This document shows, piece by piece, positions 16,582 through 25,565 of a stretch of DNA of 37,521 nt; position 1 is the first letter of the stretch; every line of letters starts with the position of its first letter. The translations under genes and the position numbers were made by a program. Under the pieces are notes generated by a model, which was not told the DNA's origin, ran no database searches, and saw only the letters and a list, made by a program, of their open reading frames with translations. The DNA is taken from NCBI GenBank assembly GCA_023667045.1, contig JAMPAU010000005.1, positions 82,377 through 119,897 on the forward strand, in the 5' to 3' direction. The DNA comes from Ruminococcus flavefaciens. GTDB lineage: Bacteria > Bacillota > Clostridia > Oscillospirales > Ruminococcaceae.

Positions 16582-17757
16582 TTAAAGTACGTCACGTATT
16601 CTGTCTAGAGCCTCTTTCAGAATACTTCTCGGACAAGCAACATTGATACGCTGAAATCCCTCTCCGCATTCACCGAAAATTTTTCCGCTGTCAAGCCACA
16701 GCCCTGCCTTGTGAATGATAACATTATCAATTTCGTCGGCACTGAGTCCTGTTTTTCTGAAATCAAGCCATACAAGATACGTTCCCTCTGTATCAATCAT
16801 AGTAACATCGGGAAGATTTTCATTGACGTATTTTCTGACAAACTCAATATTCTCATGCACATACGCAAGCATTGCCCGATACCATTCTTCGCCCTTGCTG
16901 TAAGCCGTTTCACAGGCGACAAGTCCCATAACGCCAAGCTGACTGACACCTGCCCCGTATAGTTCTTTTCTGAATTTTCTCCTCAGTTCAGAATTAGGGA
17001 TAAAAATATTCGACATCATCATGCTTGCAAGATTAAAAGTTTTGCTCGGCGATGTACAGGTTACGCTGATATTTTCAAACTCTTTTTTCAGATTCGCAAA
17101 TACAAGGTGCTTGCCCTTAAATACAAAATCATGATGTATCTCGTCGCTTACAACAGTAACGCCGTGCTTTACGCAGATGTCGCCAAGTTTTATCAGTTCA
17201 GATTCCGTCCACACACGCCCCACAGGATTATGCGGATTGCACAGGAAAAACAGCTTGATTTTTTCGTCGACTATTTTCTGTTCAAAATCCTCAAAATCAA
17301 TATGATAGCGGTTATCGTCGCCGAGATAAAGCGTATTGCTGACAACTTTTCTGCCGTTATCCTCGATAACTTCGGAAAAGGGATAATAAACGGGAAGCTG
17401 CAATAAAACGCTGTCGCTAATATCAGTATATGCTTTTACAGCCATTGCCAGTGCGAATACAACTCCAGGAGTTTTCACGAGCCATTTTTCCTGAACGTCC
17501 CAGTTATGATGATTTTTCAGCCAGTCACGGACGGTATCAAAATACCTTGTCTGAACCTCGCTGTAGCCGAATATTCCATGCTTTGCACGCTCAACCAAAG
17601 CGTCCTGAATATACGACGACGTTTCAAAATCCATATCTGCAACCCACAGCGGCAGCACATTTTCGGGCATACCACGCCTTTTGGCAAAGTCATATTTAAG
17701 GCAGTCAGTATTTTTTCTGTCAATTATTTTATCAAAATCAAGATTTCTTTCCGCCAT
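16582..17757 (-). CDS. PatB/MalY-type cystathionine beta-lyase (C-S lyase)
   Basis: The start at 17757 (MAERNLDFDKIIDRK) overlaps the preceding gene by 20 bp; ACGGAG lies upstream. The 391-residue fold-type I aminotransferase-like enzyme has LPLWVADMDFETS, CNPHNPVGRVW, VVSDEIHHDFVF and the PLP Lys in SPSKTFNLA. These mark the MalY/PatB branch, which acts as a cystathionine beta-lyase/C-S lyase releasing homocysteine, or a thiol, plus pyruvate and ammonia. It follows the cystathionine synthase/lyase gene, so together they complete transsulfuration from cysteine to homocysteine. It may also process methylated thiol conjugates. Confidence 0.9.
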   Translation of the reverse strand: MAERNLDFDKIIDRKNTDCLKYDFAKRRGMPENVLPLWVADMDFETSSYIQDALVERAKHGIFGYSEVQTRYFDTVRDWLKNHHNWDVQEKWLVKTPGVVFALAMAVKAYTDISDSVLLQLPVYYPFSEVIEDNGRKVVSNTLYLGDDNRYHIDFEDFEQKIVDEKIKLFFLCNPHNPVGRVWTESELIKLGDICVKHGVTVVSDEIHHDFVFKGKHLVFANLKKEFENISVTCTSPSKTFNLASMMMSNIFIPNSELRRKFRKELYGAGVSQLGVMGLVACETAYSKGEEWYRAMLAYVHENIEFVRKYVNENLPDVTMIDTEGTYLVWLDFRKTGLSADEIDNVIIHKAGLWLDSGKIFGECGEGFQRINVACPRSILKEALDRIRDVL

Positions 17758-18916
17758 TAAATTCACGCTCCGTTTCACGAAAAACCTTTTCAAGTTCGTC
17801 AATCAAATCGTCTGCATTTTCAATTCCGACTGACAAACGCAGTGTACTTTCCGTAATGCCGTTTTTCAGGCGGATTTCTTCGGGAACGTCTGCATGGGTC
17901 TGAGTCGTCGGGTAAGTTATCAGCGTTTCCACTCCGCCGAGACTTTCCGCAAACTTTATCATGCGGACTTTTTCCAGTATCGACAATGCAAATTCTTTGC
18001 TTTCAAGCTGAAAAGTCAGCATTGCCCCGAAACCTCCCGCCTGTTTTTTCATGATTTCATATCCTGAATGTTCTTCAAGTCCTGGATAAATTACCCTTGA
18101 AACTGCTTTCTGTTCTTTCAGCCAATGAGCGATTTTTATTGCATTTTCCTGCGATTTTTCCATACGGATACCAAGCGTTTTGATACCTCGCAGGATAAGC
18201 CAGCTGTCAAACGGCGCAAGACCTGCTCCCGTTGTTTTTATCAGAAATGCCAGTTTTTCGGCAATATCTTCTCTGTTTGTGACAAGAAAGCCCGCAAGAG
18301 TATCATTATGACCGCTGAGATATTTCGTACCGCTGTGTACCACAATATCTGCGCCCAAATCAAGAGGATTCTGAAAATACGGCGACATAAACGTATTATC
18401 GACTATCAGCAACAGATTATGCTTTCTCGTGATTTCAGCAAGTGCAGAAATATCCGTCACATTCATCATCGGATTAGTCGGTGTTTCAATATAAACCGCC
18501 CTTGTTTCAGGAGTTATAAAATCCTCAGCATTTTCTCTGAAAAGGTCAATATTTGTGAACTTTATGCCGTTTTTCTCTGAAATATTTCTGAAAAGCCTGA
18601 TACTTCCGCCGTACAAATCGGAATCCGCAATAATATGGTCGTTCGGCTTGAAAAGCTCCATAAGAAGCGAAATTGCAGCTATTCCCGAAGATAATGCAAA
18701 CGCTGATATGCCATTTTCCAGCGATGCAACAACTTTTTCAAGATGCTCTTTTGTTGGATTCTGCAAACGTGAATAATCATATCCTGTGCTTTTCCCGACT
18801 CCAGAATGTGCATAAGTCGCTGTCTGATAAATCGGATAGCTTATCGCTCCATAATGCTTTATACAGTCCTCATCTTCCTCAAGATGCAGACATTTGGTTT
18901 CGGTTTTTCTGCCCAT
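17738..18916 (-). CDS. Cystathionine gamma-synthase / gamma-lyase family enzyme
   Basis: A 392-residue Cys/Met-metabolism PLP enzyme. Landmarks are YPIYQTATYAHSG, YDYSRLQNPT, SGIAAISLLMEL, YIETPTNPMMNVTDI, the PLP Lys in HSGTKYLSGHND and LRLSVGIENADDLI. It could be a cystathionine gamma-synthase (MetI/MetB), an O-acetylhomoserine sulfhydrylase or a gamma-lyase, and sequence reading alone does not separate these. Placement before a PatB-type beta-lyase favours gamma-synthase. The gene starts 23 bp after the paaK-like gene and so shares its promoter and LysR box. Confidence 0.9.
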   Translation of the reverse strand: MGRKTETKCLHLEEDEDCIKHYGAISYPIYQTATYAHSGVGKSTGYDYSRLQNPTKEHLEKVVASLENGISAFALSSGIAAISLLMELFKPNDHIIADSDLYGGSIRLFRNISEKNGIKFTNIDLFRENAEDFITPETRAVYIETPTNPMMNVTDISALAEITRKHNLLLIVDNTFMSPYFQNPLDLGADIVVHSGTKYLSGHNDTLAGFLVTNREDIAEKLAFLIKTTGAGLAPFDSWLILRGIKTLGIRMEKSQENAIKIAHWLKEQKAVSRVIYPGLEEHSGYEIMKKQAGGFGAMLTFQLESKEFALSILEKVRMIKFAESLGGVETLITYPTTQTHADVPEEIRLKNGITESTLRLSVGIENADDLIDELEKVFRETEREFNGGKKS

Positions 18917-18939
18917 AAAATTTCCTCCCGATTCAAAGC

Positions 18940-20292
18940 CTATATGCTGTAATCAAGTTTTCTTTCGTCAATAACTCTCTTTGATTTATGCTCGGAACGT
19001 GTATCAAGTCCGCCGTCCTTGTGAACAACAACGTTGTAAGGCTTAACGCCGATTCTCGCTTTAAGTGCATTGGAGACTTTCTCTGCGATTATTTCGTCAG
19101 TATCTGTATTTTCAGCGGTCTTTTCAATTTCAACGGAATATTTGCAGGTGAAATCCTTGTCAAAAATTCTTATAAGGTATTCGCCTGTCACGCCATCAAG
19201 TTCACGGATAACTGCCTCAATATCGCTCGGGAATACATTAACCGCAGAAACGATAAACATATCGTCTTTTCTGCCGAGAATATGTATTCTTCCATGAGTT
19301 CTTCCGCAGGAGCAAGGTGTTTTATCGATACGTCCGATGTCGCCTGTCTTGAAACGGATAAGAGGTCTTGCGTGCTTGTGGAGAGTTGTAAATACAAGTT
19401 CGCCGACCTCTCCGTTAGGAAGTACTTCGCCTGTGTGAATGTCAACAGTCTCAACAAGTATATGATTTTCTGCAATGTGCAGACCGTCTTTAGCTTCACA
19501 AGCAGCCGCACAAGCTCCGAAAATATCCGAGAGACCGTAGAAATCATAGACTTCAGCACCCCAAAGGTCTTCAATTGCCTTTCTTGTGGAATCAATTGAA
19601 CCGCCAAGTTCGCCAGCAACTATGATTTTCTTAATGGACAGGTCTTTTTTAGGGTCGATACCTGCTTTTTTTGCCTTTTCACCGAGTTGCCAAGCGTAAG
19701 ACGGACTTGTCCAGATAATTGTCGGCTGATATGTTTTTAGGATAAACAAAAGTCTCTCACTTGGCAGAGTTCCGCCCCAGATACACAATGCACCAAGATT
19801 CTGTGCGCCGATTACATCAGGACCGCCGACATACAGCGAGAAATTAAGTGCGTGGACATATCTGTCGTTCGGTCTCATGCCAATCTGCCAGAACCAACGG
19901 CTTTCTGTATCTTGAAATTCGTCGAAGTCCTGCTTTGTAAACGGACTCATCGTCGGCACTCCTGTTGAGCCTGATGATGTGGAAACGAAAACAACATCTT
20001 CTTCAGGGACTGCCGCAAGTTCGCCCAAAAATGAGCCTACGCCCTGAGTATCACGCTGTGTAGTTTTGGTGATAAACGGAAATTTCTGTATATCCGCAAG
20101 CGTTTTAATATCCTCAGGCTTAACTCCTGCTTCATCAAACGAACGCTTATAATAAGGTGCGTTTTCGTATGCAAATTTCACGATTTCCTTTAAATCCTCA
20201 AGCTGTTTCTGCTCAAGCTCCTCACGTGGCATTGTTTCAAGTACCTCGTCCCAGTATTTATCATTCGGATTTTTCTTAATCACATTACTCAT
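18940..20292 (-). CDS. Phenylacetate-CoA ligase-family acyl-CoA synthetase
   Basis: The start at 20292 (MSNVIKKNPNDKYWDEV) is fixed by GGAGG upstream. The 450-residue adenylate-forming enzyme has the PaaK-type P-loop STSSGSTGVPT, the DFYGLSD motif, the hinge FKTGDIGRID and the C-terminal FIVSAVNVFPSDIEAVI. It should activate a carboxylic acid with CoA and ATP. Candidates are phenylacetate, branched short-chain acids or, given the sulfur regulon, 3-methylthiopropionate; the substrate is not readable from sequence. It heads the unit with the cystathionine and PatB genes. A LysR box at the standard distance precedes its promoter, identical to that of the oxidoreductase operon, which supports joint action. 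Confidence 0.88.
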   Translation of the reverse strand: MSNVIKKNPNDKYWDEVLETMPREELEQKQLEDLKEIVKFAYENAPYYKRSFDEAGVKPEDIKTLADIQKFPFITKTTQRDTQGVGSFLGELAAVPEEDVVFVSTSSGSTGVPTMSPFTKQDFDEFQDTESRWFWQIGMRPNDRYVHALNFSLYVGGPDVIGAQNLGALCIWGGTLPSERLLFILKTYQPTIIWTSPSYAWQLGEKAKKAGIDPKKDLSIKKIIVAGELGGSIDSTRKAIEDLWGAEVYDFYGLSDIFGACAAACEAKDGLHIAENHILVETVDIHTGEVLPNGEVGELVFTTLHKHARPLIRFKTGDIGRIDKTPCSCGRTHGRIHILGRKDDMFIVSAVNVFPSDIEAVIRELDGVTGEYLIRIFDKDFTCKYSVEIEKTAENTDTDEIIAEKVSNALKARIGVKPYNVVVHKDGGLDTRSEHKSKRVIDERKLDYSI

Positions 20293-20343
20293 TATCATTA
20301 CCTCCATTGTAAATTTCTTAGCATATCTGCTGTTCTGTAATTT

Positions 20344-20372
20344 ATTATATCACTACTTTTCCTATTTGTCTA
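20344..20372 (-). promoter_or_regulatory. Promoter of the paaK-like operon
   Basis: Minus-strand TAGACA (20367-20372), 17-bp spacer, extended -10 TGATATAAT with TATAAT at 20344-20349. The predicted start is about 20337. Confidence 0.75.
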
Positions 20373-20391
20373 CTATGAATTAATTATAGCG

Positions 20392-20414
20392 AGTTATAGA
20401 AAATTACTATAACT
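20392..20414 (-). promoter_or_regulatory. LysR-type box upstream of the paaK-like gene
   Basis: AGTTATAG-N7-CTATAACT, a perfect 8-bp dyad overlapping the LysR gene's stop codon. Its centre, 20403, is about 66 bp upstream of the predicted start. Arms and spacer length equal those at 25432-25454. Confidence 0.72.
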
Positions 20415-21312
20415 ACTTAAGAAACGCCTCCAGTTTCTCTATATATATTTTTCCAATGTGACTTGTTACCGTGTTTTTCTTAGTAATATAGCCGATTTCC
20501 ATATTATCCGTAGCGTCCTTGATTGGCACTGCGATATATTCCGAGCCGTTAAGTTCGTTGCAGATAATTCCTGAGCAGAACGTATAGCCGTTCAGCCCTT
20601 TCATAAGATTCAGCATTGTGCACCTGTCGGAAGCTTTGATTACCCTCGAAAAATTTGCTGTATCAATTATTTCCTCCGCAAAATAAAATGAACTCTTGTC
20701 GCCCTGTTCAAAAGTAAGGCAGGGATATTCTTTCAGCTCGTCAATGATAACGGACTCCTTACCTGCAAGCGTATGATTTTTCCAGAGATACGCAAAAATA
20801 TCGCAGTCAATCAGGTGGTGAAATTCAAGGTGATTTGATTCAAGCAGTTTTGTAATAACGTGCCTGTTGAAATTGCTGAGATAAATAATCCCTATCTCAC
20901 TTTTCAGCGAACTTACATCGTTTATCACGTCCGCCGTTTTGGTCTCACGGATTGCAAACTCATATTCATGCGTATTAAATTCTTTAACTATTTCCACAAA
21001 TGCCTGTACTGCAAAAGAATAATGCTGTGCAGAAACGCCGAATTTGCGTTTAAGTCCTCCGCCCGTGTATTTTTCCTGCAAATTTTCATATTGCTGATAT
21101 ACCTGACGTGCATAAGTGATAAATTCCGAGCCGTCTGCGGTCAGCGTGATACCTCTTGCTCCACGATTAAAAATAGTTATGCCGATTTCCTTTTCAAGCT
21201 CCTTTATTGCAGACGTAAGCGACGGCTGGGCAATATATAACTGCTCAGCCGCTTTATTCATTGAACCTACATCACTGATAACAATTGCGTAATTCAACTG
21301 CTGTAATGTCAT
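20413..21312 (-). CDS. LysR-family transcriptional regulator
   Basis: A 299-residue protein with the N-terminal winged helix (LQQLNYAIVISDVGSMNKAAEQLY, AQPSLTSAIKELEKEIGI, FNRGARGITLTADG) and a periplasmic-binding-protein-like co-inducer domain. It lies 4 bp after the aminotransferase gene and so is the last gene of the oxidoreductase operon. ATAG-N7-CTAT dyads, the classic T-N11-A LysR pattern, lie upstream of metQ, the paaK-like gene and its own operon. It is the obvious candidate to bind them, with O-acetylserine, O-acetylhomoserine or a thioether as possible co-inducer. It falls broadly with CmbR/MetR-like sulfur regulators by context. Confidence 0.9.
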   Translation of the reverse strand: MTLQQLNYAIVISDVGSMNKAAEQLYIAQPSLTSAIKELEKEIGITIFNRGARGITLTADGSEFITYARQVYQQYENLQEKYTGGGLKRKFGVSAQHYSFAVQAFVEIVKEFNTHEYEFAIRETKTADVINDVSSLKSEIGIIYLSNFNRHVITKLLESNHLEFHHLIDCDIFAYLWKNHTLAGKESVIIDELKEYPCLTFEQGDKSSFYFAEEIIDTANFSRVIKASDRCTMLNLMKGLNGYTFCSGIICNELNGSEYIAVPIKDATDNMEIGYITKKNTVTSHIGKIYIEKLEAFLK

Positions 21313-21316
21313 AACA

Positions 21317-22486
21317 TCACTTCCTTGATTTTATCTTCTTTCTGATTTCAGACAGCCTGTCAAGTGCCTCGTTCAGTGTATCATTTTTCTTGGCGAAGTG
21401 AAATCTGATGTACCTGTTTTCATTCTCCTTGAAAAAACTTGAACCTGGAACTGCTCCAACGCCCACATCCCTTGCAAGCACTTCGCAGAACTCCAAATCA
21501 CTCTCATAGCCAAATTCAGAAATATCAAGCAGGATATAATACGCACCCTGCGGAACTGTATGCGGTAACTTTATATCGTCAAGACCTTTTAGGAAAAGAC
21601 TGCGTTTTTCAGTATATTTTTCCTGTAAATCGCTGTAATAATCATCACCGAAATTCAGTCCCGTTACTGCTGCTTCCTGCAACGGAGCCGCCGCACCAAC
21701 TGTAAGAAAATCGTGTACTTTCTTAACCGTATCAATAATGTGGGGCGGTGCGATTACATATCCCAGTCGCCAGCCTGTTATTGAGTATGTCTTTGAAAGC
21801 GAACTGCACTGAATAGTGCGCTCCCACATATCAGGCAGAGTCGCAATATATGTGTGAACATTCGGTGCATAGATAATATGCTCATAAACCTCGTCAGTTA
21901 TTACAAATGTATCATATTTTTTCGCAAGGTCTGCGATAATTTCAAGCTCCTTGCGTGTAAAAACCTTACCGCACGGATTCGACGGATTGCAGACGATAAT
22001 AGCTTTAGGATTCTGCTTAAATGCCGATTCAAGTGCGTCCACATCAAAATTAAATTCAGGCGGAATCAGCGGAACATATATCGGCTCTGCTACCGAAAGT
22101 ATTGTATCTGCGCCGTAATTTTCATAAAACGGCGAAAATACGATAACCTTATCTCCTGGATTTGTCACGCTCATCATTGCCGCCATCATCGCTTCCGTAC
22201 TTCCGCAGGTTACAACGATTTCACTGTTCGGGTCAACTGCTCTGCCCGAAAAATGTTCATATTTTTTTGCAAGTGCTTCACGGAAATTCTGCGCACCCCA
22301 TGTTATTGAATACTGGTGAAAATCCTCTTTTGTGACTTCCGCAAGTCTGTTTAATATTTCTTTTGGCGGCTCAAAATCGGGGAATCCCTGCGAAAGATTT
22401 ACCGCTCCATATTGATTTGAAATCCTTGTCATTCTTCTGATTACGGAATCCGTAAAATCTGCTGTTCTGTCTGATAAATTCGGCAT
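21317..22486 (-). CDS. Class I PLP aminotransferase (methionine/kynurenine-aminotransferase-like)
   Basis: The start at 22486 (MPNLSDRTADF) follows AGAAAGGA inside the end of the previous gene, leaving a 2-bp gap. The 389-residue aminotransferase has VNLSQGFPDFEPP, TCGSTEAMMAAM, CNPSNPCGKVFT, ITDEVYEHI and the PLP Lys in SSLSKTYSITGWRLGY. NLSQGFPDF is typical of the YbdL/kynurenine-aminotransferase group, which accepts methionine and aromatic amino acids. Fixed in an operon after a 2-oxoacid:ferredoxin oxidoreductase, it probably interconverts the 2-oxoacid made or used there with its amino acid. 4-Methylthio-2-oxobutyrate/Met or an aryl pair are both possible. Confidence 0.88.
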   Translation of the reverse strand: MPNLSDRTADFTDSVIRRMTRISNQYGAVNLSQGFPDFEPPKEILNRLAEVTKEDFHQYSITWGAQNFREALAKKYEHFSGRAVDPNSEIVVTCGSTEAMMAAMMSVTNPGDKVIVFSPFYENYGADTILSVAEPIYVPLIPPEFNFDVDALESAFKQNPKAIIVCNPSNPCGKVFTRKELEIIADLAKKYDTFVITDEVYEHIIYAPNVHTYIATLPDMWERTIQCSSLSKTYSITGWRLGYVIAPPHIIDTVKKVHDFLTVGAAAPLQEAAVTGLNFGDDYYSDLQEKYTEKRSLFLKGLDDIKLPHTVPQGAYYILLDISEFGYESDLEFCEVLARDVGVGAVPGSSFFKENENRYIRFHFAKKNDTLNEALDRLSEIRKKIKSRK

Positions 22487-22488
22487 AA

Positions 22489-23376
22489 TCAAATCCATTC
22501 CTTTCTGATTTTTTCCCACTTTTTATCACGGGAATTTGTAATAATTTCAATGTCCTCATCTGTCAGATGATTGAATCTGCCCTGCTTCTTGATGTAATCC
22601 GAAACGCTTGTAAATTCTTTTGGCTGATGAGTAATATGAAATTCACCGTTTTCGTATTCCGCAAGATACCACAAACCGCAGTCAACAATTTCCCTTGCGA
22701 TTTCAACCGTATCACTTACAGGAATCCCCCAGCCTGTCGGACAAGGTGCGATAACATGGATATATTTAGTACCCTTAATTTTAGATGCCTTTTCAACTTT
22801 GTTAAGAAAATCCGTCATATAGCCGATTGTAGCCGTCGCTGCATAAGGAATATCATGGGCTGCGACAATTTCAAACATATTTTTCTTCGGGCGGATATTT
22901 CCCCTGATATTTTCGCCTGCGGGAGTTGTAGTCGTTTTTGCACCAAAAGGTGTTAAACCACTTTTCTGAATCCCAGTATTCATATAGGCTTCGTTGTCAT
23001 AGCAGATATAAATGATATTATCGTTTCTGTCGATTGCTCCCGAAAGTGCCTGAATACCGATGTCAGCCGTTCCGCCGTCACCTGCAAAACCTACCGCCGT
23101 GAAGTCCGTTATGCCACGTCGACGGAAACCTGCTTCAATTCCCGTGAGCATTGACGCTGTTCCTGCAAAAGTCGAAATTATCGCATTATTTGCAAAGCAA
23201 AGCTGTGGAAAATTGAATCCAACTGCTGACATACAGCCTGCTGGAAGAACTGCAACCGCATTTTCACCAAGTACTTTCAATGCGTTTCTTACTGCTAAAC
23301 TTCCGCCACAGCCTGCACACGCTTTATGACCATAAAAAAATTCGTCTTTACAAAGTGTTTTTGCTGTTACTGCCAT
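22489..23376 (-). CDS. 2-oxoacid:ferredoxin oxidoreductase, beta subunit
   Basis: A 295-residue TPP-binding subunit. CAGCGGSLAVRNAL supplies two cluster Cys, GFAGDGGTADIGIQALSGAIDRNDN is the TPP/Mg site, and YDNEAYMNTGIQKSG and APCPTGWG (a further Cys) follow. It resembles pyruvate/2-oxoisovalerate (Por/Vor) beta subunits. It overlaps the alpha gene by 1 nt. With alpha, gamma and delta it forms a four-subunit enzyme that oxidatively decarboxylates 2-oxoacids to acyl-CoA or, driven by reduced ferredoxin, carboxylates acyl-CoA. Confidence 0.93.
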   Translation of the reverse strand: MAVTAKTLCKDEFFYGHKACAGCGGSLAVRNALKVLGENAVAVLPAGCMSAVGFNFPQLCFANNAIISTFAGTASMLTGIEAGFRRRGITDFTAVGFAGDGGTADIGIQALSGAIDRNDNIIYICYDNEAYMNTGIQKSGLTPFGAKTTTTPAGENIRGNIRPKKNMFEIVAAHDIPYAATATIGYMTDFLNKVEKASKIKGTKYIHVIAPCPTGWGIPVSDTVEIAREIVDCGLWYLAEYENGEFHITHQPKEFTSVSDYIKKQGRFNHLTDEDIEIITNSRDKKWEKIRKEWI

Positions 23377-24539
23377 TATTCGCCCACCTCAATTCCGATA
23401 AAATTTACTGTTTTTGTTCCATCTTTAATTTCCGAATATATGTTCTCAATATCCGATGCGGAAATATTTCTTCCGCCGAGTCCGCCTATAAAATTATACG
23501 ACGGAATATCAACTTTTTCTGTATAAAGTGCTGAATTTACATTTGTGAACACTGCACCCTCATTGCCAAAAGATATATCTTTTTCAAGTACTGCAACAGC
23601 TTTTGCATTTTTCACAGCTTCTGCGATTTCCTTTGACGGAAAAGGTCTCATATATCTGATGCGCAGTACTCCAGCTTTAATGCCGTTTTTTCTGAGTTTA
23701 TCTGCTGTTTCACGGCAAAGTCCTGCGATACTGCCGAGCGTTATAATGATATAATCCGCATCTTCTGTTTTGTATGTATCAATCAGTCCGCTGTACTTTC
23801 TGCCGAAGATTTCCGAGAATTTCTCCTCTGCTTCTTTGATTACTGAGACAGCGTTTTTCATGCCGATATGCTCTTTGTATTTGAAAATATAGTTATGTTC
23901 AGGACCTGCTGAAAATGCCATATTTTTTGGACTGTCGTGGTCGAGTTTGTTGTCCGTTTCGTATTGTGGCAGAAATCTGTCCGCCTGCTCCTGCGTTGGA
24001 ATATCCACCTGTTCATATGTGTGAGTTAAAATAAATCCGTCCAGATTAACCATAAACGGCGTGGAAACTTTTTCATTTTCCGCTATGTAATAACTCATCA
24101 GAGCAAGGTCAAGAGATTCCTGAGCATTCTCTGCATACGCCTGAATCCAGCCGCTGTCAAGCTGTGAGAGACTGTCTCGTTGGTCGCCATAGATATTCCA
24201 AGGCAGTGCGGTGGAGCGGTTAGCGTTCATCATGACAATCGGAAATCTTCCGCCCGATGCGTAATACAGACATTCCGCCATATACAGAAGTCCCTGCGAC
24301 GATGTTGCCGTAAATGCACGCACTCCTGCTGCGGAAGCTCCCATTGCACACGAAAGTGCGGAATGCTCACTCTCTACGTGAATAAACTCGCTGTCAAGAC
24401 TTTTATCCTCTACCATTTCTGAAAGCCGTTCAACTACAATCGTCTGCGGAGTTATGGGGTATGCGGAGATAACTTCGGGCTTTGCAAGACGTATTCCCTC
24501 CGCAAATGCTTCGTCTCCTAATAAAAATTTCTTTGCCAT
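23376..24539 (-). CDS. 2-oxoacid:ferredoxin oxidoreductase, alpha subunit
   Basis: This 387-residue subunit starts FLLGDEAFAEGIRLAKPEVISAYPITPQT, the conserved YPITPQT opening of Por/Vor alpha proteins. SEHSALSCAMGASAAGVRAFTATSSQGLLYM follows, with the central GSIAGLCRETADKLR. It binds CoA/substrate and contacts TPP held by beta. The start shares its A with the delta-subunit stop. Length is normal. The AYPITPQTIVVE region matches both pyruvate and branched-chain/aryl oxoacid enzymes, so substrate class cannot be fixed. Confidence 0.93.
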   Translation of the reverse strand: MAKKFLLGDEAFAEGIRLAKPEVISAYPITPQTIVVERLSEMVEDKSLDSEFIHVESEHSALSCAMGASAAGVRAFTATSSQGLLYMAECLYYASGGRFPIVMMNANRSTALPWNIYGDQRDSLSQLDSGWIQAYAENAQESLDLALMSYYIAENEKVSTPFMVNLDGFILTHTYEQVDIPTQEQADRFLPQYETDNKLDHDSPKNMAFSAGPEHNYIFKYKEHIGMKNAVSVIKEAEEKFSEIFGRKYSGLIDTYKTEDADYIIITLGSIAGLCRETADKLRKNGIKAGVLRIRYMRPFPSKEIAEAVKNAKAVAVLEKDISFGNEGAVFTNVNSALYTEKVDIPSYNFIGGLGGRNISASDIENIYSEIKDGTKTVNFIGIEVGE

Positions 24540-24829
24540 TATTTTTCCGCCTCCATTTCAATTGCGCCGATTCTGCATATTTTGGAACAGATTCCACAGC
24601 CTTTGCAGAACTTATAATCAATTACTGCTTTTTTATTTTCAACGGAAATTACTCCGTCGGGACAATACAAATAGCACTGCATACAGCCTGTGCATTTTTC
24701 CTGATTAATCACAGGGCGAATACTCCTCCAGCCGCTGTTTTCCGTGACAAGATAACCCGCTTCAAAACAAGTATTTTCGGGTACGTCGCTAAATCCGAAC
24801 TGTGTCTTTTCTCTTAAATACGGCTTCAT
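24539..24829 (-). CDS. 2-oxoacid:ferredoxin oxidoreductase, delta (ferredoxin) subunit
   Basis: This 96-residue polyferredoxin subunit has two complete [4Fe-4S] motifs, CTGCMQCYLYC (about residues 41-51) and CKGCGICSKIC (about residues 74-84), each followed by a distal Cys-Pro-like element. It transfers electrons between the beta-subunit cluster and free ferredoxin. It overlaps gamma by 4 nt and alpha by 1 nt. Confidence 0.93.
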   Translation of the reverse strand: MKPYLREKTQFGFSDVPENTCFEAGYLVTENSGWRSIRPVINQEKCTGCMQCYLYCPDGVISVENKKAVIDYKFCKGCGICSKICRIGAIEMEAEK

Positions 24830-25344
24830 TTCAATACCTCCCCGACGGCTCTTTTTACTGCATTTATATTCTTTTCATGAAGTTTTTCGGGCATATAGTT
24901 TTCAATTGCAGATATGATATTTTCTGTGCTTACAATGCCTGAAATCGCTGATAATACGCCAATCATGATAGTATTTACAACAGGCAGTCTTAATTCTTTT
25001 GCGATGCTGTCAGCATCGAAAGAAATTATATCGTCTCCTAAAATTGCTTTGGAATTGACAATAATTTTTCCGTTTTCTTTAAGAATATTATTCAAATTAC
25101 TATTATAAAGCGTTTCGTCCAGAATTACTATGTAATCCGCCTGCTCCGTTTCACTTCGGTCAAGTACTGGCTTATCACTTAATTTTGTGAACGCCTTTAC
25201 TGGTGCGCCACGTCTTTCAGGACCAAACGACGGAAACGCAAGTGCATATTTTTCCTCATCTGTTGACGTATATGCAGCTCCGAGCAGTTTTGCAGATGTG
25301 AAAGCTCCCTGTCCGCCACGTCCCAGCCATAATATCTCAGTCAT
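24826..25344 (-). CDS. 2-oxoacid:ferredoxin oxidoreductase, gamma subunit
   Basis: A 172-residue subunit. EILWLGRGGQGAFTSAKLLGAAY is the Por/Vor gamma signature, and FPSFGPERRGAPVKAF completes it. First gene of the gamma-delta-alpha-beta operon, which continues into the aminotransferase and LysR genes. A GAGGAGA-like ribosome site precedes the ATG. The promoter and LysR dyad lie directly upstream. Confidence 0.93.
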   Translation of the reverse strand: MTEILWLGRGGQGAFTSAKLLGAAYTSTDEEKYALAFPSFGPERRGAPVKAFTKLSDKPVLDRSETEQADYIVILDETLYNSNLNNILKENGKIIVNSKAILGDDIISFDADSIAKELRLPVVNTIMIGVLSAISGIVSTENIISAIENYMPEKLHEKNINAVKRAVGEVLK

Positions 25345-25383
25345 GCTTTTATTCTCCTAATCATATAGAATTAATATGAATTA

Positions 25384-25412
25384 ATAATATCACAAAAATT
25401 ATAAAATGTCAA
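25384..25412 (-). promoter_or_regulatory. Promoter of the oxidoreductase operon
   Basis: Minus-strand TTGACA (25407-25412), 17-bp spacer, extended -10 TGATATTAT with TATTAT at 25384-25389. The predicted start is about 25377. Confidence 0.78.
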
Positions 25413-25431
25413 CTATATTAAATTTATATGC

Positions 25432-25454
25432 AGTTATAGAAAAAAACTATAACT
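25432..25454 (-). promoter_or_regulatory. LysR-type box upstream of the oxidoreductase operon
   Basis: AGTTATAG-N7-CTATAACT with arms and spacer length identical to 20392-20414. Its centre, 25443, is about 66 bp upstream of the predicted start. Confidence 0.75.
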
Positions 25455-25565
25455 CTTTGCGATAAAATTATCAGCACGCAGCTTTAATAAAGAAAACTGC
25501 ACCTACTCTAAAAGAATATATTAATTCTTACCACATATAATGTAAATAACATGGGAGTTGATAGA

